Source: Adiantum capillus-veneris
Taxonomy: Eukaryota > Streptophyta > Polypodiopsida > Polypodiales > Pteridaceae
DNA: 64,000 nt
Reading direction: 5' to 3'
Assembly: GCA_014529385.2 (NCBI GenBank)
Contig: CM043954.1
Span: forward strand, 6,571,806 to 6,635,805
Numbering within the stretch: the first letter of the stretch is position 1; every line of letters starts with the position of its first letter. The position numbers were made by a program, and so were the translations under genes. Below are positions 42,844 through 55,126 of this stretch, piece after piece. Below the pieces are notes generated by a model. It was not told the origin of the DNA. It worked only from the letters and a program-made list of their open reading frames with translations, and did not search any database.

Positions 42844-43362
42844 TGTTAGCTGCTCGACTAACAAGAGCTGGATTAAGAGCATCAAAAGGGGTGCAAAAAT
42901 CATTTTTTAAGCCAATTGAATGAATTAAATTCCCTTTGTATCATTGAAAAATCCCACAAAGTCCAAAGCCGCTATAATATTATCAATTGTCAATGAGTCT
43001 AAAGGGGTTGAGGGTCTCCAAGTTTGTAATTATATGCAATATTTAAGCCTTGTATTGAGCCCAAATAGCTAGAAATCCATTCTTTGAACCTTGGCTAAGG
43101 TATAAAAGCCAACCTTTGTAATTGAAAACCTAAGTTTTTAATAATGAAGGTAAGTGTTTGTTACAGAAGCTCAACGTGAGTCTACTGTTTCTTTGAATCT
43201 TTGTGTATCTCTCATACGGTGTTGCATTGCTATTTCGAGCATACCAATGTGTTTGTAGATGAAATCTCTTCCATTTAACGTAAGTTTCTTGCTTTGGAAG
43301 TGTGATTTTAGTCGTTCTATCTACAAGGTGATTTTTCTCCCTATGCACCATACACGCACCAG
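42844..43362 (+). repeat. Probable 3' LTR of element E
   Basis: Starts TGTTAGCTGC. Has a TATA box (TATAAAAGCC at 43101) and an AT-rich transcribed part (TTTTTAATAATGAAGG near 43135). A CA end is possible near 43354-43362. The right boundary is a guess, because no second copy is present in the window. Confidence 0.5.
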
Positions 43363-44090
43363 AATTGGTTTCTGAACTTAGGCATAAGTAGATCACACCT
43401 AAATAAAGCTATAGAGTGCTTGAGAGTTCAAAATTGACTAACCTAAAATAGGCTATTTATCTTAGGTGATATTTTGTCCGAGTGTCAAAAATGACATTTG
43501 AGTACACGAAAGTGTCAAGGATACTTTGCTCATGCTAGGCATAAAGTTTTGTTGCAACCGAAATGCTCCACTCTTCAAGCACTTAAGACATTCAATTCAA
43601 GATCTCCCTTGCCAAGCTTGCACTTTATACCTGCTTCATTGTCCATGCTACACCTGCTTGCATACATATCCATGCTTGTGCCATCTCTTGTGGTTGACAC
43701 ACTTTGGCTGCACCATCATGCACCTTGAGTTGTGGTTCTCCTACAGCTATAGTCCATGCTATTGTTTCCATTTCTCCCCATCCGCTATAGCTAGGTAGGC
43801 AACCCTGCATCCACCTCATGCCTATAGTGCAATACACAAGCATGACACTTAAGCAAAGAGCCCCATCCAATCTAGACATGTAGCTACCTCGTCAACAACA
43901 CTTGCCACTAGAATTGCAACAATATCGGACCTAACCCCTTTGCAAATTCTCTACCGATTGTCTCCTAGTTGTCAACCTCTGCAAAAACTTGATTCAACAG
44001 TGGTCATATGTCACCAAATTCCCACATGCTCTACCTATCATTGCACAACCTCGCCCATTCCACGTAGGTTTACTCCTCAAGTAAAAGACT
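43363..44090. other. No identifiable gene
   Basis: Unique-looking DNA between E and the truncated gag of element C. No conserved motif or repeat was recognised. Confidence 0.4.
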
Positions 44091-44094
44091 CTAA

Positions 44095-45617
44095 GGTAGC
44101 TCTAGGAGGCTCATTATGTGTATTCTTGAGGGGGCAAGCACGATAGGCATGCCCTTGCTCCCCGCACTTGAAACAACGGTTATCTTTCCAATAACACTCT
44201 AGCTCTTCAGGAGAGAGTTTATTTTTGCCTTTATAAGTTCCCTTCTCCTTATCTTTGTTGTTGTTGGTGTTGCCTTTGGGAGACTTTTGGACATTGTCCT
44301 TCCCCTAAGGCTCATTACGGTCCTTATTTTTCCTCTTAGACCCTTGTTGGAAATTGATTCGCGAATCCACCATGGTATGGTGTATGACCGCAGATATGGT
44401 GCGTGGCCTTTGGGAGTTAACATACTCCACCATATCCTCAGTTAAACCCGCACAAAATTGTTGTTTTTTCTCTCCAAAATCCATCTTTTTGAAGACAATG
44501 GCCTTGAGATGTAAATCCCAAAACTTGTCTACATATTTGTGAATAGGGAGAGAGCTTCAAGCTTCACCATTCGGTGAGTACTTTGTCTTTGGCATCGGTA
44601 GCCAAAAATTACTTCATAATGGAAGCTCTTAAAGCTTTCCATGTTCGTGGAGCTTCATTTTTTTATTGTAGGCTAGAACACATGGCCTGGTGGACTTTTG
44701 AAAATGCATAGCTACATGGCGTAGCTTAGAGGACTGTGTGAAGCCCTCATCTCCAAACGCCGCATCGAATTGTTGGATAAAGGCCAAGAATTTGACCGTA
44801 GCACCAAAGGTGCCATCGTAGGTAAGGAAAGAGATTTTTTTTCCTCCCTCTTTGAACTTTTTGCACTTGGACGACCTCTTCCATGCGGCATAGGATTTCC
44901 TATGGCCTCTTCTTTTAGGTGGTTCAAGAGCTGCACCATCACTTTCTTTAGAAGAGTAAGAGTATGAGGAGGATGGAGAAGAGGGTGACCTCTTTCTTGC
45001 CTTTTTCTTCCCTTGTTCCTCCTTGTCTTCCCCTTTACTTTCCTCAGAAGAGGAAGAGGACGAAGAAGATGGAGAAGAGAATGACCTCTTTCTCGCCGTT
45101 TTCTTCTCTTGTTTTCTCTTGTCCCTCTTTTCATTATGGTGTAGAGAAGTGTGCGATGGTCTTCTCCGTTTAGGGGGTGTTGGACAGCATTTGCCCGTCG
45201 TCTTTGTGGGGCCATCTCTGTCGAGGTGGCAAGAGACTCACATATTTCTCGTTCTTTCGGTGGGGGCTCTATCGTTGAAACTTGAGTTCTCCTTTGGGAA
45301 GGAGATGCGTCATCAAGTAGTAGATTTTTTAGCCCTTTGTACAGATCCTCTTCTTCTTCCCTTATCGGAGAGATCCCTCTTTTGGAAGTCTCACTAGGAG
45401 GCTTCCTAGGTACTCTCTCTTCTTGGTGGGGACTTTGGAGAATACCATGGGTGTGCAATTGTTGTAGCACTTCACCTTGGAGGGATGGGTTGCCCATGGC
45501 TTGTTGAAGCCTGGTAACAAGGTAATTAACAAGCATAGGGACATCATTAATAGCCTGTTCATTAGCAAAATTAAAGCTATCAACATTAATTTCACTCTCT
45601 TTACTATTGTCAGCCAT
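44095..45617 (-). pseudogene. gag: Gag of element C, disrupted
   Basis: Starts [20 protein letters not shown], closely matching A's gag start. It continues in one frame for about 300 codons through the Ser/Lys/Arg-rich part, then breaks by frameshift near 45170. Downstream pieces give the gag core, and a CCHC knuckle ([15 protein letters not shown], about 44140-44185) lies close to the truncation. Confidence 0.9.
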
Positions 45618-46021
45618 TTCAAAAAAAATTAGGTGTAAAATTTTTAAGTGTACTTTGGCACTTCAAGCCCTAGTTGCTGCTCCTCTTAACCCTTTAGAAA
45701 AGCACTCAAGCTCCTGTACCAACGGCTCGAATATCATTAATTGCAAGGAATAGAAGAGAGGGTCTTTCACCACCAAAACAACACTGGATCCTATCAAGCT
45801 TCTAATAGCTCAATAGTGGTAAATAAGCCGTAGGCAAGCCCCGTAGGACTCCACTATTAAGACCATAGCTCTTGACCGTCTTGCCCCGTTATCTACATGA
45901 AGTAGGCGCACTGCAAGACTGAAAAATCCCTATTCTACTTACTCAAATGCAATTAATAAGACCACCCATTTATAGTCAGCTTGAGGACCTCTCTTCTAGA
46001 GCAAGAAGACAGAAACCTTGT

Positions 46022-46033
46022 GCTATGATACCA
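46022..46033 (-). promoter_or_regulatory. Primer-binding site of element C
   Basis: The minus strand reads TGGTATCATAGC, one change from the tRNA-Met PBS, adjoining the LTR end AATGTTACA. Confidence 0.8.
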
Positions 46034-46034
46034 A

Positions 46035-47627
46035 TGTAACATTTAATGGGGTAGTAACTTATGTGTAGCAAAAATTAACATAGACATAGTGAGCATTTCA
46101 TTAAGAATAGATTCCTAATAAGCATAGGAAGAGTGCTTGGTTGGAGAGTGAGCAACAAAAGCAGAACACCTTGTTAGAATTAGGCATGAACAATACTTCA
46201 AAAAGAGAGAGAAATTAAGCTATTGACACGGATGTACACGGAGCCGGTCCCCCCTCCAACAGGCTTTGTATTATAGGTTTCCCCCATCAAGGGAGTCATT
46301 TTACATACAATAATTTTTGTTCGTTCAATAACTTGATGGTGCAATGAAGATGGAAGCTTCAAGCACCAAGCTTACACTTGAAAAACACAACATCAATTCC
46401 CTCATGGTCTCAGACCCAATATCTCACACATCTTCAAAGATGGTGAGAGCTAGCAGGGTATGAGAGTAGATCTAGAGGAAGAAGAAGTATTATTACGAGA
46501 AAGAAGTATTTCTCCTCACATAATCACTCTTAATAGCTTAGCATAGCTTAGTAATTAGCATGGTAGAGGAGATGAGCATGCATTGGATCTTGGCTCTTGG
46601 TTGGATTTGCATCACAAAGCCAAGAGTTGTTGGTGTAGGCCTCCCTTCTCACAAGCTTGGAGTAGATGATGAGCTTTCCATTAAAGCTTGAAAAGGAGAT
46701 AGTCTTGTTTACTTCACACACGAATTTATGTGAGTGTGTGTGCCATAATGCCTTGCAAAACCAGCCCCCTCTCACTCTTGGTCGACCCCTCTTGCTATTT
46801 CCTCCTCCTGGCCCCTCATTGGCTCATGCCAAGCTTAGCCAATAGGAAATTAGAGGTCAAATGGAGAGCCTTGTGACAAGTGTCCCTCTTTCCCCTTTAG
46901 TGAGAGTTTAGGTAATTCAAATATTGCATTTAAATCCCCATTAGACCTTTTTGCCCTCTGGCCAATAGGAATTAAGCAAGCCATTGGGCTGCTTAATTCT
47001 CATTGGACCCCTTTTGGCAGGCTGTCCAATAATCTTCTAGGAGACTTAATTTTCATTAATTCTTTTATCAAGTGTTTTTAAATTAATTAGACTAAATTTA
47101 CTCTAGCCTAATTCTCATTGGTCCACCTCTATGGCCATCCAATAGGATTTGAATGGGAATTGGGGCAACTGGTGGGCTAGGAACCTGACATGGGTCTAAT
47201 ATGCGCTTTGTGTAAAAGGAAGCCTTGAGTGCGTGTGTGTGTTCTCTCACCTCTTCTCTCTCTTCCCCTACCCTTAGGGCTCGCCCCCTCCCATCTAGGG
47301 ATGTGGGAAGACTTTGTGGTCTTCCCAAAGCATCCAATTTCCCTAAGGATTGACCATTGAACATTTCATTTGAATTTTGGAACCTAAGCTTTTTGGAAGT
47401 CTTAATGGGTTGAACCTTAGGGTCTTTGAAGCCCATTGATGCACATTTCTCTTTTGCAGATGGTCCCTCTTTGGATCCCTATTTTCCCTCCTTTGGTTCC
47501 CTACTGTGACTAGTCTGCTAGCCTTACCAATATTCTAGCTTTTTCTCCCTTGGTACTTCCCCATATTAAATGATCAGTTTAACATGAGAAAATCATTTAG
47601 GAGAATTTGATATTAGTTATTATGACA
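46035..47627 (-). repeat. 5' LTR of element C
   Basis: 1593 bp, TGTCATAATAACTAATATC...AAATGTTACA, the same family as A's LTRs but clearly more diverged. Confidence 0.9.
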
Positions 47628-50134
47628 TAGCTTCTCCATAGTCATTGTCTTAAACAATCTAGTGTCCATTTGTTCATCTCTTAAGGATATCAATGAGATA
47701 CCTTTTTGTACTTTTGGCTAGGAAGTCTACACCACAGTGAGTAGCTTATGAAAGATTTTGAACTCAAATTCTAGAAGGAAAATCATCCATCTGATTAGTC
47801 TTCTTTTGATGACAATTTTATTAATTAGATAAAGTAAAGCTTGATTATCTACATAGAAGTGAAATAGATTTTCCAAAAAATAATGTATAAACTTTGTGGT
47901 GTTGAACACCAAACCCAATGCCTCCCTTTTAGTAGTTGAATAGCCTTGATCATCCTTACTTAATATTCTATTAGCACTGGAAAGTTAGTCCGCCTATTTG
48001 GTTGAGTTAGAATAGCACCCATTACCATGCCTGAGGCATCAACATGTACATGGAAAATAACATTCTAGTTTGAATGGCAAAGTATTGGCTTAGTGTTAAT
48101 AGCTCTTTTACTATTCTAAAAGTCCATTTCACATCCAAGGGACCACATGAACTTGACTCCTTTCTATGTGAGTTCATATAATGGAAGAGCCTTAGCTACC
48201 AATGAAATTTCATGTAACCCAAAAATAAGCTAAGGTTAGATACATTTCTTGGTGCTCTAGCCTGCTAAACACTTCATATCTTGTAATCAACCATCTCAAT
48301 TCCAATTTTTGGACACCACATGACCAAGTAACTATCCCTTCTAGACCATGAATACCTATTTGAAGGGACAGATCCTCTTTTCCCTACATCTTTGAAACGC
48401 CATCTCCAAAAATAGTAGATGCATCTTTTCAATGGTGAAATTATCCACAAATATTGCTAAAAACTTATGTAGGAACTCACTAAATAATTCTATCATATAT
48501 CTTCAAAAGGTTTTGGGAGCATTGCATAATCCAAATGGCATAACCATGTACATGAATGCTCCCCATTCACTCCCCATTTAGTGATAAAAGTCATTTTTTC
48601 TCCTATGGTGAAATATTCAGCTGGTTATATCCACTATATCCATCTAGAAAGTTTTATACATCATGTCTAACTATCTTATCAAGGATCATATCTATGATTG
48701 GTAATGGAAATGGCTCTTTGATGGTATGAGCATTCAAGTTCCTATAATCCATGCATACTATGAGTCAGCCATTTTTCTTTGGGAGCACCACTATGGGAAA
48801 TAGCCAGCCATTGCTCGTCGCCACCTTTGTGATTAGCCATGTCTTTAGAAGGTTGTGTATCTCTTCTTTGATCTTCTTAGTATAGTTCAAATTCATTGTA
48901 TATTTTTTGTAAAATCTAATTGGTCTAGCATAAGTCTTCAATGGTATTCTATGCTGACAAACCTCAAAACCAACTGCTTCCACATATGTATGCTCCCAAG
49001 CAAAGACATCTCAATTATTTTGAAAAATCTATCTTGCTTTTTCTTTAATCTCTAGCCTCAAGTGTTTGTAAACTTTTATCACCTTTGGATCCGACTCTGA
49101 GCACAATTTCCATTCTTCTACTTCTTGATCATATATTAACCATCTTCTTTTCTTTTGGCTAAGGATGCAGCTTCTTTCTCTGTTCAAATCCCAAATGAAT
49201 ATTAGTTGTCAAGTGTATCTGAGCTTCTTAGAGCCTTCTCTTCTTCAAATACTATCTAACCTCTACCATCTAGTATTCTCGTACTCTAATTCTTGATCTC
49301 AACGTCATCTCTCTTTGATCTATTTCTACATGTTGTATTCTCGTTTGAGGTTTTCCTAGCTATCTCATCTACCTTCTCAAAAAAGCTCTACCGTCTAGAC
49401 AAACTGTTCTCTCCTCTTGATTTGACTCAATGAAATTTTCAAGGTACTATTATCATTGTTCATCCGCTTTCTTTTGAACTAATAGAATTGCACTAAAGTG
49501 AATGTTAGCAATGGGAACGATATTCATTGAGGCTAACATTCATTCAATTTATTTGATACCATATTTCTTGCATAATTTCTCTAGTCGCATGGCTCTTTTC
49601 CATATTTTGATGTTGTTTATCCTAAGTTGGATCCTTCTATCTGGTCCTTGTATAGTCAATGTCTAGCTATCATAGTCATGTATGGCCTCTACACTTTTGA
49701 GCCAAGGTCTACCCCAATAGCATGTGGTAGGCACATTGTACGTCTATTGCAAGGGCGACTGGTTTTAAACTTCTTAGGACCAACTTTGATATGTAAACTC
49801 TCTACTAAGCCTCTAAATTTCATCCTCCTTTGATCTATCATCCTTATTTTGAAAGGTGTAAGTTTCATTTAAATAATTTCCAATTTCTATCTATTATGCT
49901 CATTGAGTATATTCACTCCAACATCCCCATTGAAAATGACTCTTGATAGTGACTCCCATTGTTTTCTCACCTTGTAGTCAATCAGTATGATCGATAATAA
50001 ATCATACTTAATATCAGATTATGTTGTATCATTACTTTAGATTCCTTATGTTTTTGCTTTCTTATGAACTTAGCAGCCTGAGCTAACATCCTCTTGATGT
50101 CATCTAGCTCAATAGTCAATTGCTAGAAACATCA
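47628..50134 (-). pseudogene. pol: Decayed Ty3/gypsy pol (element K): protease end, RT, RNase H
   Basis: Minus-strand fragments in pol order. A protease-end pattern (AYHMLLG.PWLKSVEA, about 49680-49740) comes first. The RT start follows (HRIPLKTYARPIRFYKKYTM, SNGWLFPIVVLPKKNG, 48765-48983), then MDYRNLNAHTIKEPFPLP and MPFGLCNAPKTF near 48500-48740. RNase H pieces are VHVDASGMVMGAIL and FYVDNQALLYLIN (47727-48070). Wording resembles the non-chromovirus (Athila/Tat-like) branch, distinct from A. There are dozens of stops and no LTRs. Confidence 0.75.
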
Positions 50135-50597
50135 CTTGTCAAAAAACCAAAAATCCATACCCACTCTCAAGCTCACCAAAATATTACTTTTTCACTAGAA
50201 TATATTGGCAAAAAGTTATCAAAAAATGGTCAATAGATACATGGAAAGTGGCTCATTGGCTGGTGGACTATAGCTAGTAGTCAATGGCTAGTGGGTCGGT
50301 GGCCGAGTTTTGGGTGGAGCCATCTACATGGGCTGCTACACATGGATGCATCTACGCATGGACGGTAGTCCCTCATGAGAGAGGACAGCTCATAGAGGCT
50401 CCTTTGCATCTTTAAAAGGAGGCCTCTTCTACACATGAAATGAGAAGCGAGACAAAACAAGAAGTTCAAGGTAGAGAATTGACCATTAAGGGTTTCTAAA
50501 ACCTTTGTAAATTACTTCAAATTTGAAGTGTAAAGCCATTGAGTGGCAACTTTCCTTTGGACGTAGTCCATATTTTGGTGAACCACGAGTATCTTGT

Positions 50598-50652
<55 letters not shown>

Positions 50653-50722
50653 TATGGTATATCTTTCTCCACTAAGTACACCATTCCAATTTCTGTACTA
50701 AGTATCTCATTAATCATAACAA
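50135..50722 (+). repeat. 5' LTR of copia J
   Basis: Ends CATTAATCATAACA at 50722, followed by ACTAATATCAAAGCAAGG, a decayed PBS. Contains about 260 bp (about 50220-50530, with TTTAAAAGG) that the 3' LTR lacks, and (CT)n at 50599-50649. Confidence 0.7.
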
Positions 50723-50746
50723 CTAATATCAAAGCAAGGTTTACTA

Positions 50747-51345
50747 ATGGCTAAAACATCTAAAGGAAAGTATTTCTTAAATTGAGTGGGAGTGAAAGCA
50801 AAAGAGGATAAGTTTAAGATTGATAAATTCAGTAGCAATGACTACCAACATTAGAATATGTAAATCAAAGATTATCTTTGCCAAAAGAATCTATATTTTC
50901 CATTAGGGATCTTGCAAAAAATCTTACAACAATGGCGGATGAATCTTGGAACGTCCTTGTTTGAAAGGCATCGGGAACAATTTGGCTTTACATAGCACCA
51001 ACAATGGTACTCAATTTCATAAAGGACTTGATAAAGTCCCTTGATGGCCTCTACGAAAAAATATCCGCATCAAACAATGTATTTCTCATCATGAAGTGAT
51101 TGTTGAACAAAAAAATGGGAGAGAATGGTTTGGTTGCAGAACATTTGAATGACTTCAACATTAACATAAGTCAGCTTTGATCGATGGAAGTCATCTTTGA
51201 TGATGAAATTTAAGCTCTTCTAATACTATTGTATTTGCTAGATGGTTGGGACAGCCTTGTGATTATTCTGATTAACTCCATTTTTGGTACAAATACTATC
51301 AAGTCGGAGGATGTTGAGGGTGTTCTCTTAGGTAAGGAAATTTGA
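50747..51345 (+). pseudogene. gag: Gag remnant of copia J
   Basis: Pieces across frames match the copia gag pattern: MAKTSKGKYFLN, KFKIDKFSSNDY, IKDYLCQKNLYFPLG, then LDGLYEKISASNNVFLIMK, AEHLNDFNINISQL, FDDEI.ALLIL and DGWDSLVI. Stops interrupt each piece. The zinc knuckle is not recognised. Confidence 0.75.
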
Positions 51346-51859
51346 AATAAGAGCATAGGATAAACATCAAGTGCCACATTGTTAGTAGAAACAAAAACTA
51401 TGAAAGTACTCCATTGGTCTCTTTGGGCACCTCAATAGTAGCCAGCCACCAAATGTCTTTCTCTAATTGCACACTAAAAGATGGGGTGAGAGATGGCTCG
51501 ATTGAATCCCTTTGCTTGATTTTCAACACGGATTCATTTATTAGAGGGACACTTAACCTCTCTAACCTTTGACCTTTCACTATTTGACACTCATCAAGTT
51601 TCAGCACAAATGCAACCTTTGTGCCAAGCGCTACAAAACAAGTAGAGGCAAGACCTTAGACTTCAAAGTCTATGATAAGAAGAACACAACCAAAAGTAAG
51701 AAGTATATTGTGTCACCTTCTTGAGGTAACGTGGTCTCAAAAGGATCTTTGGTGGTTGCAAAAGAAGATAAGGTGGGTACATTACACTTATGTACGATTA
51801 GCATGCAATCTTGCATATGTTTAACCTCTATTATGAAAAGTTGGTGGTGCGGTATGGCA

Positions 51860-54687
51860 CTATCGGCTTAGATGTGTGAGTGCCAAACGCATGTAAATCC
51901 TTCAATCGAAGAAACTTCTACAAGGGTGGGGGAAGTAAACTTGGATCTCTGTGAGGACCATTCTTTTGGTAAACAAACGAGGCTCAAATTCCTTAAAGTA
52001 GAAATGAAAGGAAAATCAAAAAGCTTAAATTGGTTCATTCTAATTTATGGGATCCGACTAGTACACCATCCCTTGGAGGCTCATTGTATTACGTGACATT
52101 CACAAATGATGCAAGTAGGAAGACATGAGTTCTCCAATGTGTTTTATATATTTCAAAAGTGGAAAGCCTTTGTGAAAAATGAAGCAGCTACTAAGCTAAA
52201 ATGCCTTAGATCTAAAAATGGAGAAGAGTATTGTAGTTAACAATTTGAAATCTTTTGTGCTAGCAATTACATTCAAAGTTAAAAGATAACTCCAAGAACA
52301 CCTCAAAAAAATGGAGTTTTAATAATAACAAACATGACAATCATGGAGTATGCAAGAAGCATCAGGCTACATGTAGGTTTGTCTCTTGCGCTTTGGGTAG
52401 AAGCAATAAGTACATCTATATACTTGATAAACTGATCACCCTCAACAACATTGCATGGAGAAATTCTAGAAGAGATGTGGACAAGTAAAAAAGTGAACTA
52501 CACATTTCTCAAAGTAGTTGAATATGTGAGGCATTCATATACATAGACAAAAGTCTAAGGTCTAAATTGGATGCAAAGTTTAAGATATGTTTTTTCATTG
52601 ATTATGGAGAAGCAAACATTGGGTATCACCTATGGGATGTTGAAGATGGTAAAATTTTTAGGGGTAGAGATATCATTTTCAACAAGCATAATATGTACAA
52701 ATATTTGCAAGTGATGAGTACATGGAGCTTGAGGACAATGAAAACTCAAAGAGTGCAAATGGTGACAGCTTGCAACAATGCCAATAAGATGAGGAACCTC
52801 AACCTATACCCCAAAGATCTACAAGAGTTAGTAGACCTCCGTAGAGATTCATTCCTTCCTTCAACCATATCTTGGTCATAGACTTTGGAGAGCCATAGTC
52901 ATATGAAGAATCCATGCAACATGAATCCAAAGAGGAGTGGATATAGAACATACACACAGAGATGGACTCATTGCATTGAAATCAAACCTAGGAATTAGTG
53001 ATGAGTAGATGGAGCTTGAGGACAATGAAACCTCAAAGATGCAAGTGGTGACAACTTGCAACAATGTCAATAAGATGAGGAACCTCAACCTATACCCCAA
53101 ATATTTACAAGAGTTAGTAGACCCCCAGATAAATTCGTTCCTTCCTTCAACCATATCCTATTCATAGACTCAGGAAAGCTAGAGTCATATGAAGAATCCA
53201 TGCAACATGAATCAAAAGAGGAGTGGACAAAGAACATAAAAGCAAAGATGGACTCATTGCATTGAATTCAAACCTAGGAATTGGTTGGGTTGCCTAGAGG
53301 TAAACGTGCACTATAAGATAAAAGGGCATATAAGTTGAAGGAGGGAAAAATAGATACAAGTCTAGGCTTTAGTAAAGGGGTTTTCTCAAAAGAAAGGTGT
53401 TGATTTTAATATGATATTTTCTCTTATTGTAAAATGAATTCCATTATACTTGTTTTAAGCCTTGTGGCTACTCATGGCTTGAATCTTAAACAAATAGATG
53501 TAAACACGATGTTACCTCATAGCGACTTGGAGGAGGAGATTTACACGTTTCAACCAAAGGGGTACGAAGAAAAGGGTAAGGAGAAAATGGTATGCAGATC
53601 GAGAAAGATCTTGTATGGGCTAAATCAAGCATCAAGATAGTGGTACCTAAAATTTGACCGATGGATGCTAGATCACGGATTCCACCGATGCAACTTAGAT
53701 CACTATCTATACACAAAGAATTTGGAAGATAGAAAATACATCATCCTAATGTTGTATGTTGATGACATGCTAATTACAAGTGATAACATGCAAGATATTA
53801 GAGAGTCTAAATTTTTCTAATAAAAGATTTAGGTGTTGTAAAACAAATACCTGGTATGAAAATATCAAGGGATAGGTTAAAGAAGACATCAACACTATCT
53901 CAAGAGGATCACATCAAGAAGGTACTAGAAAGGTTTGCAATATAAAATGCAAAACCAATTTCTACACCTTTGGCTAGTTTCTTTAAACTCAACAAAGATA
54001 TGCATCCAAAGGCACAAGAGGAGATCGTTTATATGTCTAAAGTTTCATGTGCGTAGCAGTATGTTATCTAATGTATGCTATGGTTTGAACAATGCCAAAC
54101 ATTGCAGATGTAGTGGGAGTTATGAGTAGGTTCATGGAGAATCTAGATAAAGAACATTGGCGAGCTATGAAATGGATACTTAGGTATTGAAAAGGGACAA
54201 CCACAAATGGTTTATGTTTTGGAGGCACTAGCGTGTGTTTGGAAGAATATGTTGATGTAGATACGACAAGTGAAAAAGATACCCAAAGACACACTACAAG
54301 ATACGTCTTCACCATTGGAGGCACAACAATAAGTTTCGCTTAAAAGTTGCAAAAAGTGGTCTCACTATCTACCATAGAAGTAGAATATGTACCTCAAAAG
54401 AGATTTTGTGGCTTCACAGATTTTTGGAGTAGCTTGGATATAAGTAAGACAATATTTTCTTGTATAGTGATAGTCAAAGTGCCATTCACCTTGAAAAGAA
54501 TCCATGCTTTCACCCAAGGACAAATCATATGAAAGTAAGGTATCGCTTTATACGTACTCATTTGGAAGAGGAACAACCAAATCTTGGAAAGGTGGGCACA
54601 AGCCAGAATCCTGCAAACATGTTGACAAAAGTGGTTAACAAGGAGAAGTTGAGATTTTTCTCATCGTCAATTGGTATTCAAGGATAA
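51860..54687 (+). pseudogene. pol: Integrase, RT and RNase H remnants of copia J
   Basis: GAG-pre-integrase DLCEDHSFGKQTRLKFLKVE (near 51930-51990). Integrase end LDAKFKICFFIDYGEANIGY followed by DGKIFRGRDIIFNKHNMYK (52567-52700). RT LATHGLNLKQIDVNTM-like segment, LEEEIYTFQPKGYEEKGKE, LYGLNQASR and the YVDD box (IILMLYVDDMLITS, about 53745-53785). RNase H YSDSQSAIHLEKN ending ANMLTKVVNKEKLRFF at 54687. A 287-bp tandem duplication interrupts the region between integrase and RT. Confidence 0.85.
52713..53286 (+). repeat. 287-bp tandem duplication inside copia J
   Basis: GATGAGTACATGGAGCTTGA starts at 52713 and GATGAGTAGATGGAGCTTGA at 53000. Both copies run on to CAAACCTAGGAATT with about 5-8 percent differences by eye. 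Confidence 0.9.
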
Positions 54688-54732
54688 GAAGCCAGAACAA
54701 AAAATAGTCATAGGTTTGGTGGAGATCAATCT

Positions 54733-54745
54733 CCAAGTGGAAGAT
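54733..54745 (+). promoter_or_regulatory. Polypurine tract of copia J
   Basis: CCAAGTGGAAGAT directly precedes the LTR start TGTTAAGTATGG. Confidence 0.7.
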
Positions 54746-55126
54746 TGTTAAGTATGGAGTCTGATACCCTTCTAGTTTTTATCCTAGAAAAGAACATTTG
54801 TAAGGCCCCTGTTATGAGGAGAAGCCATTGTGCATGAGAAAATTTACTCATAAAAAAATCAAATATCCATACTCGCTCTCAATCTCACTGGAATATTTCA
54901 TTTTTGCCAAAATATATTGGCCAAATGGATTTCAAAACGTGATAAAAAAATGGCCGACCAATACATGGCAAGTGCCTACTTTCCATGGACATCCCACACT
55001 TGGGTGAACCACATATATCTTGTGCTCTCTCTCTCTCTCTCTCTACTATGCTATTTTTTGTGTATGTTTTCTCTCTCCATTAAGTACACCACTCCAATTA
55101 CTATTAAGTAACTCATTAATCCTAAA
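54746..55126 (+). repeat. 3' LTR of copia J
   Basis: About 381 bp, TGTTAAGTATGG to ATTAATCCTAAAC, with (CT)n near 55025-55043. Confidence 0.75.

Larger units (their letters stand above)
39311..43362 (+). mobile_element. LTR-type element E with an unrecognised coding region
   Basis: A long decayed plus-strand coding region (39372-42803) is followed by a purine tract and a sequence starting TGTTAGCTGC that has LTR features. No gag zinc knuckle, protease, RT, RNase H or integrase motif is visible in 3.4 kb. The left border is the truncated end of copia D near 39310; no 5' LTR is seen. The right border is estimated. Confidence 0.5.
44091..47627 (-). mobile_element. Gypsy element C, relative of A: 5' LTR, leader and gag only
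   Basis: Minus strand: 5' LTR 47627-46035, PBS, leader, gag down to just past the zinc knuckle near 44095, then unrelated DNA. Everything after gag is missing, so this is a 3'-truncated copy. Confidence 0.9.
50135..55126 (+). mobile_element. Ty1/copia element J with both LTRs, decayed
   Basis: 5' LTR (truncated at its start) about 50135-50722, degenerate PBS, gag, GAG-pre-integrase/integrase, RT, RNase H, polypurine tract and 3' LTR 54746-55126. All frames are broken by many stops. The LTRs share CCATACYCRCTCTCAA, a CT microsatellite and the end CTCATTAATC, but differ by about 260 bp of length. Confidence 0.85.

Noticed and set aside
48765-49055. Endogenous pararetrovirus (caulimovirus) RT
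   Set aside because: Motif wording (HRIPLK, PIVVLPKKNG) and the following RNase H order fit Ty3/gypsy; no movement or coat protein motif was seen nearby.
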